Source of the DNA: Annona cherimola
Lineage: Eukaryota > Streptophyta > Magnoliopsida > Magnoliales > Annonaceae
Length of the DNA stretch: 64,000 bases
Direction of reading: 5' to 3'
Assembly: GCA_030490835.1 (NCBI GenBank)
Contig: CM059975.1
Span: 5,917,579-5,981,578, forward strand
Part shown: in pieces, positions 23,184-34,649 of the stretch
Numbering within the stretch: the first letter of the stretch is position 1
How the letters are laid out: each line of letters opens with the position of its first letter
The notes under the pieces: model-generated
Told to the model about the DNA's origin: nothing
Seen by the model: the letters and a program-made list of their open reading frames with translations, nothing else
Database searches by the model: none
Made by a program: the position numbers and the translations under genes

Positions 23184-24971
23184 CTACGTTTGGTCTCCAA
23201 ATTCTTTAAGATCCAGGTCACTGGATGTTGATTTTAACATCTCAGTCAACCATGTCAAGACCCTATAAATATCATCTGCCTGTGGATGCCTCTGATCTAA
23301 AGAATGGAACTCAGACACCTCATCATTCACTTCTATCAAACTACACCCCGGTAGCTTACGAACACCGGTATCTCTCATCACTGATTTCAATCTTGCTACA
23401 TCTGCCCATCTCCCAGCGTCACCATAAATATTTGAAAGTACCGCAAAATTTGCTACATTCTCTGGTTCTATTTGGATGAGCTGATTGACAGCAAATTCAG
23501 CCAATCCTACTTTTTTGTGGATCCGACATGCCCCAAGTAAAGCGCTCCAAATGACACAATCTGCTTTCATTGGCATTTTCCTAATGAAGTCCATAGCCTC
23601 AGAGAGTTGTCCCGCCCGGCCTAGAAGATCAACCATACATCCATAATGCTCAATCTGTGGTACAATCGAGTAATCTTCAACCATTAACTGAAAATATGTA
23701 TATCCATCCGCAACTAGACCCATATGTGTACAAGCACATAACACTCCAATGAAGGTGACCCCATCAGGAGTATTGCCAGTGGCCGTCATCCAATTGAAGA
23801 CATTCAAGGCATCAGCAGCACGCCCATGCATTGCTAAGGCACCAATCATAGAATTCCACGTAATCAAGTCCTTTGAGCTCATGGCATCAAACACAACAAT
23901 TGCATTTTCAATGCTTCCGCATTTTGCATACATATCAATCAATCCATTCCCGACATAAATATTCTCACTAAACCCACTGTTTTTAGCATATACATGAATC
24001 CACCTACCCACATCAAAAGCCCCTAACCTCGCACATGCAGACAGGACTGTAACAAGAGTTGTGTCGTTTGGCTTAATTTCAGACTCTGCAAGCATACACT
24101 TGAAGACTGACAATACCTTGAAGAACTGACCACTATGAGCATAACCTCCAATCAATCCGTTCCAAGAGAACACATTCTTCTCAGGCATTTCTTGGAACAA
24201 TCTCTCACCTGCCTCAAAATCCCCCATGTCTGTATACCCAATTAGAACAGTATTCCAAGACATAACATCATGGGTTGGCATTGCATTAAAGATTTTCCTT
24301 GCCATCAACATATCCCCAGAATCTACATAGGCAGACATCAATGTGTTCCACAGTATAATGTCACGCTCTGGTGCCTGATCAAAAAGGCGATGGGCAGATT
24401 CGAGCTCGCCCACTGTAATGCATCCAGCAACAATAGCTGTCCACACGACAACATTCTTCACAGGAAGTTCCAGAAATACCTGATGTGCCAGCTCAATTTC
24501 TCCCTCAGCAGAGTACATTTCAATCAGCATTGTCCCAACATATGGGTTTGCTCCAAACCCACTTTTGAGAACAAGGCAGTGCAGCTCCTTGCCTTCCATA
24601 AAAGCAGACGTCTTCATGCATGACTTGAGCACCAAAGGCAAGGTAAAATCATTCGGGGTCACATCCCTCTTCCGCATCTGATCAAATAAGGCCAATGTCT
24701 CACCATAAAACCCATTCTCAGAGTAACCTTTTAACATGGCGTTACAGAGGAATACATTCGGTTGAGGAACTCTATCAAGCACCTCGTGCGCGCGCGCAAT
24801 TTTCTTCGCCCCAAAGCATGCGGCAACGAGCTTTGGCAAGACGTATCCATTCTGTTCAAGGCCAAAGGTGATTATCTGCCCATGAATCTGTCGGAGGCGT
24901 CCGAAATTTCGACTACATGATTGCAGAAGTGAGATGAACTTCTCTTCTATCAACCGTTGGGATGATGCCAG
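23184..24971 (-). CDS. PLS-type PPR protein with E and E+ domains, intronless
   Basis: PLS-class PPR proteins act in organelle C-to-U RNA editing; members ending in E+ recruit a partner deaminase. About a dozen P/L/S repeats run from RQIHGQIITFGLEQNG through ERDIILWNTLMSAYVDSGDM and NVFSWNGLIGGYAHSG to IEHYGCMVDLLGRAGQ. The E region (CVIWSALLGACRIH, LSNIYGDAGRWADVARLKSV, GCSLIEVNDEVSEFHSLD) and a short E+ (HPQADDIYRVLTWLTEML) follow. No DYW deaminase domain. The frame is open from 25052 to 23184 and intact throughout, but it has no ATG before codon 73 counted from the TTG at 24951-24953. The best near-cognate start is CTG at 24969-24971 (G at -3 and G at +4), giving LASSQRLIEEKFISLL. Alternatives are a lost ATG or an upstream exon. 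The length, about 595 aa, is normal. Confidence 0.85.
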   Translation of the reverse strand: MASSQRLIEEKFISLLQSCSRNFGRLRQIHGQIITFGLEQNGYVLPKLVAACFGAKKIARAHEVLDRVPQPNVFLCNAMLKGYSENGFYGETLALFDQMRKRDVTPNDFTLPLVLKSCMKTSAFMEGKELHCLVLKSGFGANPYVGTMLIEMYSAEGEIELAHQVFLELPVKNVVVWTAIVAGCITVGELESAHRLFDQAPERDIILWNTLMSAYVDSGDMLMARKIFNAMPTHDVMSWNTVLIGYTDMGDFEAGERLFQEMPEKNVFSWNGLIGGYAHSGQFFKVLSVFKCMLAESEIKPNDTTLVTVLSACARLGAFDVGRWIHVYAKNSGFSENIYVGNGLIDMYAKCGSIENAIVVFDAMSSKDLITWNSMIGALAMHGRAADALNVFNWMTATGNTPDGVTFIGVLCACTHMGLVADGYTYFQLMVEDYSIVPQIEHYGCMVDLLGRAGQLSEAMDFIRKMPMKADCVIWSALLGACRIHKKVGLAEFAVNQLIQIEPENVANFAVLSNIYGDAGRWADVARLKSVMRDTGVRKLPGCSLIEVNDEVSEFHSLDQRHPQADDIYRVLTWLTEMLKSTSSDLDLKEFGDQT

Positions 24972-25055
24972 AGCTAGTTTTAGAGGAAGTTTCCCTATTT
25001 TACAAGAAACTACTCCAACGAAGCAGTATTTTATTTTGAAATACGCGCAACTTCA

Positions 25056-26290
25056 ACGATTATAACGGTCAAGGGTATTTAGGGCCTTCGGCCTACTGAC
25101 AGTTGGAAAGAAGCGACGCTTCTTTCTGAACTTCGCCTGCCGCGCATGCTACTGTCACTATTACACATGTACATAGGCGTGTTTGTGTTTGCGCAGCTCC
25201 AATGTGCTTAAATTTAGCTTTAATTGATTTTAAACCCTTTACATCTCAAAACAACTCCAATTCTATAGAAAAATGTTGGATGGATTCTAGCTCAATATTT
25301 TTGGATTAAAATTTTCAGCTATTTAGGATTTTATGAATGGTTTCTGCCATTTATGATTTCATGGGCTGCTGCGTTTCAATCAAATTGCACGTGGCATTGG
25401 GTAATTTTGCTTAGTGTACTTCCGGTTTGTTTCTTCTTTTATAAACATCTTATCAATACTATTAAGGAAATTATGATAATCAGGTTAATAAATATATTAC
25501 GGTAAGATTAACATAAATTCAATTCCTCTTACATGCATTGTATATGTTTAATGAGGAGTGATCCTGTCAGCTGCTTCATTTTTTAGTTCCAACCATAAAA
25601 TATATTTATTATTATTATTATTTTCATAAAACTGTTATCTAAGTGTGTTCTTTGAAAATGAGTAAAATATTCTTAGGTTTGATCAAATTCTAAAATAAAT
25701 ATACACCATCACAAATAGTACAAGTTGGTATACTAATTAAATACATTTTAAAAATAATTTTATAAAAATAAAAAAATGTTTTATGGCCTGGTCTAACAAA
25801 TGAAATTGTAAGGCCGAGCAAACAGGATGGGTGCTCCTGTTTAATTATTGCATATAGCTTAGATGTATAATTATATTGCATATCGCCGACTCTATAATTT
25901 GCATGGCCTACTGGTTTGCAGTGAGAGTGGCCCATCTATTAATGCTTACGAAAATCCTTCACACTAATAATCAAATTAATGGACATGTTTAATAACTTAA
26001 AAACACAAATCCAAGAGGAGAAGTGCATGCAGCAGCTCGATATTAGTTTATAGTACAAAAAACGCTCATTAATTAGGAGATGACCTCAAAGTACAGACCG
26101 ATTAAGATGAAAAGCAACGAAATTAAAGGACATGCAAGTGCAATAACACCATTAATAGAAGAAATATCCAAATCCCTGCGGACAAACACTAGCTAACACA
26201 TCTTCGTCTTCCCATACGTAGATCGCGTGAATGGAGTCCAAGTACTTTGATAGACTATGGCTATATATGCAGGGGATGGAAGTGGAGAGG
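25056..26290. other. Spacer between the PLS-PPR gene and the small gene
   Basis: AT-rich, no coding signal. An (ATT)n run lies near 25608-25622. The 5' flank of the PPR gene is at its left end; no TATA box is evident on the minus strand. Confidence 0.5.
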
Positions 26291-26295
26291 AGGAG

Positions 26296-26562
26296 CTAGT
26301 TTGGTTTGGAGGATGAGCATGGGGATGCAATAATAGGGGAATCGTCCGAGGAAACGGGACCATCTTCTTCGAAGATGGTGTCCAACTTCACACGAGCATG
26401 ATGTGGAAGTCGAATGACGCATGGGAAACGGGCGGGAGCAACCTCGTAAAAGCCAGATCTGCAGGGACTGGTATGCAAGAAGAGATCCAGAGCGAGCCTT
26501 GGAGCCAGCAACGCTACTTGCGCCGCAGCTGATGACTCGCCCATTACATCTATCCTCGCCAT
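26296..26562 (-). CDS. Small plant protein of unknown function (88 aa)
   Basis: Intronless frame from ATG 26562-26560. A hydrophobic N-terminal half (AAAQVALLAPRLALDLFLH) is followed by EVAPARFPCVIRLPHHARVK, then LDTIFEED and a Ser-rich end. The block EVAP-x2-F-x-CV-I/M-R ... LDTI-x-EE is shared with the 85-aa product at 41741-41998, so I infer a common family. I recall similar uncharacterised small proteins in other plants (APPQF...MRRR...KxLDTIxEE), but no function. A minus-strand TATA box at 26715-26721 supports a real transcription unit with a leader of about 120 nt. The function is unknown. Confidence 0.7.
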   Translation of the reverse strand: MARIDVMGESSAAAQVALLAPRLALDLFLHTSPCRSGFYEVAPARFPCVIRLPHHARVKLDTIFEEDGPVSSDDSPIIASPCSSSKPN

Positions 26563-26714
26563 TCTCCTTCTAATTCTCCCTCTCTATCCACTTCTCCGAT
26601 ATACCTGATCAGTAACTGCAACGGTCGTGGCTAGTCGTAGCTAGCTAGTGCCTAATGGTGGCAGTCTCCGTCGAACTTTAGGAAACTTGTGGAATCTGCC
26701 TCGGCTTGCCCCGG

Positions 26715-26721
26715 ATTTATA
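26715..26721 (-). promoter_or_regulatory. TATA box of the small gene at 26.5 kb
   Basis: TATAAAT on the minus strand, about 155 bp upstream of the ATG at 26562, in a GC-rich context. Confidence 0.55.
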
Positions 26722-27003
26722 CAGCGGGAGGGATCTTGAAATTACCCAATAGAATTACTAATTTAATTAGAGTCCACAAAAAAATATTGTAGATTAATCA
26801 GGGAAAACGGATTTAGAAATGCAATGGGAATTTCGAAATTGATAGAATAGCAGAACGGTATATCGAGGAGTCCACGTGCAAAAACAGACCCCCCAAAAAA
26901 GGTGGAATCAACACTTTATTAGTTCTGCTGGGGCCGCACGAGTCCAGTATTTCAGGAAACTCCAGGTTCAAATTCTCTTTCCTACTCTTGTTACTCCTGT
27001 ACT

Positions 27004-27168
27004 CAGTGTTTAAAAAACTGGACTGAACCGGGCGGTCGGACTGTGAACTGGTCCTGTCCCGGTTCGTTGGTTTTTCTGGTTCGATGATTGGTTTGGTCCG
27101 TTGAACCGGAAAAATTGAGAACCAGTCACAAAACCGGTTCAATGACTGGTCCGGTTTTTAAAACATTG
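27004..27168. mobile_element. 165-bp MITE with 8-bp target duplication (hAT-type)
   Basis: Termini are CAGTGTTTAAAAAACTGGAC and, on the other strand, CAATGTTTTAAAAACCGGAC. Internal text is repeated GAACCGG / CCGGTTC. It is flanked by CCTGTACT (26996-27003) and CCTGTATT (27169-27176), an 8-bp duplication with one change, as made by hAT transposases. No coding capacity. Confidence 0.85.
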
Positions 27169-27176
27169 CCTGTATT

Positions 27177-29557
27177 ATCTTTGTTATGAATCAGAAGTGT
27201 CAGACATCGACACAAGTAATATAAATTGATTAATAGACAACATCGTCCAACCGCTGCACATGCGTCCCAAGGGAGGAGGTTCAAGTCCTGTCCTCCCAAG
27301 CGGGAGCACTTGGTTTCCCTCTTGATAATAAGGAGCATGTGGTTTCTCGTATAGAACTTGAACTTATAGTTGTCTCCCATCAAAGATTTGAGTCGAGTGG
27401 TAATATCAAACGATAAGATACAACATTGTATAAACCAATCAAAAAATCACATGCGACATATATATTCTGTGCAAAACCATGTTTGGTTTTCTTTTTAATT
27501 TACATTATTATAATTAGCTCTTGAAGTGTGTGTGTGTGTACAGAACAAGTGTTGCATATGCTTCGTTAATTTTGATGTAATAAGTATATTTTTTTTCCAA
27601 CATGGAAGGAACTAAATTAAAGTTGGAGATTTATGTTCAGAGCAAGGCTGCATGGACTGCTGCTGCGGTTTTTAATGGTTTGTTTGGTGTCGCTTTACTG
27701 ACGCCACACCGTTGATGTTTATAAATAAAGGTTTGTTTGTTTAAAAGGGAGCGAAGGAGAATAAAATGAATATAACAGGGGTAAAGCAGAAATTAAAGAA
27801 AAATAAATAGCATATTCATATGAAAATGTGTAATAAAATGATTAAAAATATGAGAAATAATTGAAACGTAAGTGTAAAAATGAAAAAAAGAAGAAGATAA
27901 TCAGGAGTAGTTGGGTGTTGACTTGTGCACTCCATTTCCTTCCCTTCCCTTCCTTAAGTGTTGATTTGGAAAAGTTTCCCCTCCTCCCAAACACAAAACC
28001 AAGCTCAGTATTTTTATTTCAAAAGAGCGAGGCCAAGTAGTCATTAAGTTCGAGTTAATTAAGAGGTTTAGCTTATTAATTACTTATTAATTAAACCTAT
28101 GGACAACTCGGCTGCTGACGAAGAGATGCCCCAGCTTTTGGGAGAAACACTGCACCTGGCTGGAACAGCGCCTGCAGTTGAATTGGTGGCTGCAAGTTCT
28201 CTGACCTGACCACGCATACGTCGACCAGGCTGCTGGCTATGAACCGTAGTAATACGGGTGCATGCATGAGTTTCCCACGCACGTGGCCTGTGGAATCTGG
28301 CACAAGTTGCACCATTACCATCTTGTGAAATGCCATGATTCAAGTTGGTTGTCTTTGGATTCACTGCACTGTCTTGAATAGGTTCTCCCCACCTTACCCT
28401 TGTACAACAGAGTACTACACATTTTAATTTCAACCGGATAGCATGTACTCACAATTCCAATGCAAAATGAAATTCAAGGAACCTTTCCAATTCGGTGACT
28501 ACCTTAATAATAAATTAAAATCCAATGGATTATATTATTTATTACTATTTATTTCGTTACTGCACTAAAATAATTTCAATTAGAATTTTGAGTAAAAAAG
28601 TATTTGCTTCACATATATAGTCATGTGCAAATTATAAAAATATTAAAATTCATTCATAAATGTATTAGAATATTATAATAATTTATAGAATCATCCATCC
28701 ACATACAAAGAGCGGTTTAGCGGTTTAGAGGTTTAGATGTTTAATTAAAAGCTTTCAAATTGGTGTATAGGTTAAATAATTTTGCTACATCGATTTTTAC
28801 GTTTTAATTAGAATAAAGGCTTATGCAATAGTTTTATTTATATGAAACTTAAATTTTTTAGCCTAATAAATAATTTTAAATATAACAAGCAAATTATATT
28901 TCTTATAATTATGAGATAAGTCCTTGAGTTGAGAGTGCATGAGTACTCTCTTTTCTAAGTCCTTCAGAGTCGTGGCGCTTGAACGTGAGTGACTTCGCTT
29001 CGACGGTCGGTCTCTACTTCCTAGCATGTGGAGTTTGCGGTGGCGTCTATTTTTCTCAAGTTTCTATGGGAGCATCCACTTTGTAGGGTTTTAGGAAAAT
29101 ATTGTTAAAAACTTAGTTTATTGATTAGATATTTATAAGCATGTTAGTAGAAAATTATAAGAATATCTTAGAGTTTAATTGTAATACCGATTGAGAGATA
29201 AGTGTAAGTATCCAATAAAAAAGTCCTTTCAAATCCTAATCGTAGGAATAATGATAGTTAATTATGAGAGTATGATAAAACAGAGTAGTTGGTGTGATCC
29301 ATTTGGGGCATTGCTAGGTTGATCAAGGTAGGGATCATAGAATTTCTTGATGATGGCGTTGGATTGGCCAAATGACGACGGTGCATATATGGTTGCCTTA
29401 TTTAGAGCTGTAACCGAGTTTGGTTATGTGAGCAACTGCAAGTTAATCTCAACTCTAAATCGTTAAAAAATACCAACTATAATTCCTTTATAACTCATTT
29501 ATATATAAAAATCTCAAAAACAATTCAAATCCATTTAACATAAATGAATCGACTTTC
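27177..29557. other. Spacer with degraded repeats, no gene recognised
   Basis: A tRNA-like B-box word (ggttcaagtcc at 27281) in a GC-richer patch at 27225-27320 may be a SINE remnant. Positions 27725-27990 resemble the Tourist-like family but are poorly preserved. A GC-richer patch at 28095-28400 has overlapping open frames on the minus strand without a recognisable domain. Positions 28920-29080 are also GC-richer, of unknown origin. Confidence 0.45.
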
Positions 29558-29573
29558 AAGTTACAAACGAAAT

Positions 29574-29697
29574 GACACCAGCGCTGTTGGCGCCATGGTA
29601 GTCACGCGGGCTTTTCATGCCCATGAACCGCTATCAAATCCCGGGTGGAGCAAGTGCTACACAGTCTACGTGTAATCAAAAAAAAAAAAAAAAAAAA
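29574..29697 (+). mobile_element. SINE with 16-bp target duplication and poly(A) tail
   Basis: A 124-bp insertion begins gacaccagcgctgttggcgc, carries weak Pol III box-like words (tggtagtcacgcgg; tatcaaatcccggg) and ends gtgtaatc followed by about 22 A. The identical 16-bp sequence aagttacaaacgaaat flanks it at 29558-29573 and 29698-29713. This is the structure of a full-length tRNA-type SINE copied by a LINE. Confidence 0.88.
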
Positions 29698-29713
29698 AAG
29701 TTACAAACGAAAT

Positions 29714-32525
29714 AACAAAAAGGAAAGTGATAAAACACATAGATTCTAATCATAAGCAAAGTCTTCTAATATTGGTCCTTTGTTTCAATTTAAAAGATCA
29801 ATTTTTATATTTATTTTTAATTAGAATATTTATTCCATTGTTAATAATTTGAATGATTTGTAAAATAAGCATCAAGAAGAATATTGACTCTTCACCTTAT
29901 GAGTTGTAAATGAATCATATGGATTGATGGGTTAAACAAATTAGATAATCAAATTATGGGTTGCGTAAGTTTCACTCATGATCAACTCAATAATTTAAAC
30001 GGCTTAAACAGGTTGAATCTCAAATGGAGTTCCATTAGCTGGGCCATTAGCTGGGCCATAGAGGGAATGAATGATATTTTGAGCCGAGAAACTCACATGG
30101 CATCTTTCTTAAAGGTGTTAGTCTGATTAAAAAAAAAAAAAAAGGGGTGTGTGTGTGTGTGTTAGAAGGTTTTCTTAATGAAGTCTCCCGGCCCTTCTGC
30201 CGGCATTGAAGACAATCAAGACTCAAGAGTATACCTACCGTCACAATATGATTCTAGCTGGGAGAGTAGCACTGACAGCCTTGTAGTGGTCGACCTTGTT
30301 AGCTATGCAACCCCATCAATTTTATTATCTCATTTCCTGAAATACATATATTGGGGTTTGATCTTCTTGGGCTTGAAAATATTATTTTATATTTTTAGTT
30401 ATTTTATAGAATTGTTTTTCTAAATATATTTAATTAATATGCTAAGTTTTATCTTTTTTTAAAGATATTTATGTATTTTTTTTAATTTCCAAGTGATGCA
30501 CATGAATGAGATACACTTAGAAAATAATTTTGCAAAAAAATATAGGTATTTAGGCCGGACGCCCACCCGAGAATATCAGGTGCCCAAATACTTTCTCCTT
30601 ATACTTTCTTTCTTCACCTCATTACTTATATCTACTACTCCTCCCCATTCCATCCTTAAAAAGGCAGCTTTTTAAAGCAGAAGGACTTAGTAGATGCAAA
30701 CTAAGACGGGATGTACCTGATTAGCAGCTTAAGCTGATTAGCCTACTCATCATTATCATGATATAAAAGAAAAGTATTGTTAAGCATGCGATCATGCTTA
30801 GCTTATTAATCAATACTATACATTGTCGTGGCGATACAGCTTCTAATGGGTGCCCGGACTTACGTACCCGCCAGCGGCAGCGCCCTCTTTAGCAGGCAAG
30901 CGTACGGTGGTGCAAGGCTCCAACTGATGGAGACGCATCAATACAGACCGTCCTCGAACCTTGGCAACTCCACGTTTTTTTAACATGTACCAGATCGCTG
31001 GTTCGCATGTGAACCCCACATTTTTCGAGGTTAAAAAACGGGTCCTACTTGGTATGCTAAACAGTCCGAAAGATGAATCGCATCCGTTCATCAGGTGAGA
31101 GTTGCGCAAGTGTTAGGACACATTGACGGCCAAGTTTAGCTAACGATCGTCGCAAATAGAAAATTTCGACCTTGCATTTCAGAAATCATCAAAAAGTGTA
31201 GAAATATAAGATTGCCGTTGTTCAGACACGAGCGATGCCATGAACAAATTTGGCTAATTATAATTAAACGATTCACTGACCGACATATTCAACCTAGCCT
31301 GCAATCTTTCTGTTTCTGTAACATCGATCGATCGATCGATCGACCAGAGTCCGCCGATCAAAATTAAAATTTGATGACGATAGCGGGATTGTGATTGATC
31401 ACATGCCAGGCCTTTCTTCAATAAAGAGTCATGAAACTTCACTTTTCCTAATAAATTTCTAGATTTGGAAGGTCTTGAAACTTGAAAGTCATTCACGCCG
31501 TATTACATGGTATGTTTGCAAGTCACATGGCCACCTTTGATTCCACAGTTCTCGGCCGATGTTTGGTAGTTAGTTAGTTAATGACACTTGAATTGCACGT
31601 GAGAGCATCGTACGAAGGTTCCCAAGCATATACAATTTCTTTGGACCACGCCCATTTCGTCGGCAATTTCGGTATAATACAACAAAATTTATTATTATAT
31701 AATATGATCAACTTTTTGCAACCTAATTTGGTTGCATTAATTTTGTACCTATCAGATGCAGCTAAATATTATAACCAATTTTTTTTATTACTATTTACAA
31801 CCAAAATTTAGTAGCTTCATTAAATATTTTTTTTGGTTGCATTTGAGTAAAAAACAATTAAAATATTATCATTTGAAAGCAGCTAAGTATTTACAACTAA
31901 ATAATTAATTGCTATCAACAAAAAATATGTTATGTACCACAAAAAATCATCTGTATAGAACAAAATTTGTTATGTTACATATATATACATGGAGCACGTT
32001 GAGAGAGAAGAATAATGCGTGGCTGGTTTAGCTCGTCTTCAACTTGAAAGAGGATAAGATAACATAAATACGTTGATGGCGATTGGTGTAAAAAGTTGAA
32101 TTGAACCTGCAGGCGTACGTCCTGGAATGCATGTGTATTAATTAAAAGCCTTAAAGCTGCAAAAGTATAGATAAGACCGTAAAGTTCACGTCGAAGGGCC
32201 CATGCAGGATCTTGTCGAAAAACTTTCAAATCCGCCCTTGAAATCCGTCCAAATAGACTTCCCTGGAAGATCAGGACTGGGATCGTCAATGCGTCTTTTG
32301 CAAATTCATTGCCCTTTTATACAGGATGGCTGCTCAAACCAGATCATGAATATGATCATCAGCTTTTCACTTTTTGAACAGGCAAGTCAAGCCCCAGCCG
32401 CCTGTGCAATGCCGGTAGGCTAACCATTAAAAACAAACATTGGTACATTAATTGGATTCTATCAAATGGCTGTTCGTTTTCATTTTTCATATATATATAT
32501 ATATATAATCAAGTACTTTAAAAAA
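29714..32525. other. Gene-free spacer
   Basis: No recognisable gene. Contents: a (GT)n run at about 30147-30161, a GC-richer patch at 30840-31110 with a minus-strand open frame but no known motif, a (ATCG)n microsatellite at 31322-31342, and AT-rich text at 31660-31980 with repeated aacaaaatttattat / ttggttgca words that may be a decayed CACTA-type MITE. Confidence 0.45.
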
Positions 32526-32537
32526 CATTTATATACT

Positions 32538-32560
32538 TGCTTCACAAAAAAAAAAAAAAA
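32538..32560 (+). mobile_element. Very short poly(A) insertion
   Basis: tgcttcac followed by 15 A lies between identical 12-bp copies of catttatatact (32526-32537 and 32561-32572). Confidence 0.6.
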
Positions 32561-33129
32561 CATTTATATACTATATATTTATATATGCACCGCGAAAATG
32601 TAGCCGTCTATAAATCGCTTGATCCGTAGGCAGCCCAAAAAGTTATTTTATTTCTTACAAACATGTAGGCTCCTAGATCTTACTTTATGTGAAATTTGAC
32701 AATTTAGTTTAAATTTATTTGGGGGTACTCTTATTTTAAAAAAAATAATAACAAAAAAGTTACAAGGGCACATGTCTCCATATCCTTTTTGTTGATTTTC
32801 AAAATTAAAATATTAAACAAATGTAAAAAGTATAGAATTTCTTAGCTACTAAAATTTTATAGGGCTCAAAAATTTATAAATATAAAAAAAATTAGAATTA
32901 TGGGTCACCTGCAAATCGCTATACTTAAAGGCAAACATATAAGATATGGAATCATTATTTATTTATTTTCAAATTTTGACAATTTCACATTTACCTTAAA
33001 TGATGTTAACAATTTCGAATATATATATTTCAATCAAAGTAGTTTTTGACATCATAATACACTGCAATAAGGTTTCTTATATAGTCATCTTTTTTAGCCA
33101 AAAAGTAAATCAGATTGCATGCATACTCA

Positions 33130-33405
33130 AAACTTTTGGTAAACCTAATATAAGAAAAGACCTTTGGGAAACTAAGAATTTTTCTTTACTCAAATCTTTT
33201 TCACACACCTATAACCATTTACTTTTCTATCATTTCTATACATTTTTCCATAAAACTATTTTACTTTTCAATCATCTATATACATTCTTCCATACAACTA
33301 CTTGTACTCCTAATCATTATTCCTATTTTATCTTATTATTTTCCATTTTTTCATTTTTCCAATAGTAACTTTTTCATATTTTTTTAGATTATCAAACACA
33401 GAAAC
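33130..33405. mobile_element. Degraded Tourist-like MITE
   Basis: Internal words TACTTTTCAATCATCTATAT, TTCCATACAACTAC and TCCTAATCATTATTCCTAT match the 281-bp copy at 45117. The ends (CCTTTGGGAAACTAAG, ATTATCAAACACAG) are decayed versions of GGGTGTGTTTGG. Confidence 0.6.
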
Positions 33406-33602
33406 TTATTTTACCAACAACTAAGTTTTGTTACTATTAGTAACTAATTTTCTATAGTTTCATCCTGTCATTTTTTGCTGCAATTGGCATAAAAAGTGAT
33501 TACGTTGGACCAAATGTTGATTCCATGACGCAATAAGCTATTCGCATTCAAATCTAGTTACAAATAGCAAAATTTGTGTTACATGCGCGTAGCCTAGGCA
33601 AA

Positions 33603-33757
33603 GTTTTGAAAATCAAACCGGGTAATGAACTGATTTTATGATTAGTTTCCGATTTTGCAATTTAACTGGTGTAAACCGATTATTGAACGGAAGAAATCAG
33701 TGAACCGGGACGTGACCGATTCACAAACTGACTGCCTGGTTCTTAAAATAGTGAGTC
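33603..33757. mobile_element. Diverged copy of the 165-bp GAACCGG MITE
   Basis: Ends AAAGTTTTGAAAATCAAACCGG and CCTGGTTCTTAAAATAGTG, with internal AACCGATTATTGAACGG and GTGAACCGGGACGTGACCG, resemble the intact element at 27004-27168. I see no target duplication. Confidence 0.55.
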
Positions 33758-34649
33758 CAAGAATAGCTACATTTACTACTTTTGTTGTAGTGGTACGCGC
33801 ATATTAATTAAATTTGTATTTTAAACAGTTTAATTAGATGTAAAAAATCTTTAGAATATATAAAACGATGATTTCTACAAAGTCTATTGTACAAATATTC
33901 ACTTTTAATCGTTTCCTACGTCGAATGCTCGTATTCCAAAGGTTTTTCATATCAATCACCAAACTGTTTTTTCCTCTTCCTCTAGTTTGTTATTTAATTA
34001 TGACAAAGATGTCATAGCTATATAAATAGTTCCGAGAGACGTGAATATTCAATAGATTTTATTGAAACGAAATCGAATCATGAAAAAGTAATTATAACAA
34101 TATGAATGACATTAATTACAAAGTGAATAGGCTAAAGTAAATATAATGTAATCATGAAATAGTACGTGTCAATGTGCATGCATGTTCACTACAACAAATT
34201 TCATTAAAATCAGCTAAATTTTTTCTGCATATAATATTTATTTGGCTACGTTGCACCAGTTGGATATATATAGCGGATTCTCCCTTGGGTTTGAAGGATA
34301 GTAAAATTAATCCTCTAAATCCAGTCCCCCATTGCGAAATTAAACTTGGGAAGCAAGAAATGACAAAAATTCTCATAAAAATCCGAACTGCTGCGAGCAG
34401 AATCACCTGTCCAGTGAAATAATCAGCATGGGTTGTCCAAAGAAATTAAGACGGTCAGATAATCACCTATCCAGTGAAATATTCATCATGGGGCAATGAC
34501 GAAGAATATGGATTATCTGAATATGCAAATCGTTAATTTTGCATCTATATTTCGTTGTGGCATCCGACCATGGAGGTCAACGGCCGTGAGCAGATGGATT
34601 TCTTCGTTTAGAGAAGGAGATAGTTTTCTTCCTATCTATAAAACTAGTG

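Noticed and set aside
27225..27320. tRNA gene suggested by ggttcaagtcc
   Set aside because: No cloverleaf can be built around the B-box-like word; at best it is a SINE remnant.
28080..28433. Overlapping minus-strand open frames in a GC-richer patch
   Set aside because: Neither frame has a recognisable motif and there is no promoter or splice support. It may be a relic, but I cannot say of what.
33775..34205. CACTA transposon suggested by tttgttgtagtg (33782) and cactacaacaaa (34187)
   Set aside because: The two termini face away from each other and no partner ends or 3-bp duplications were found, so a complete element cannot be drawn.
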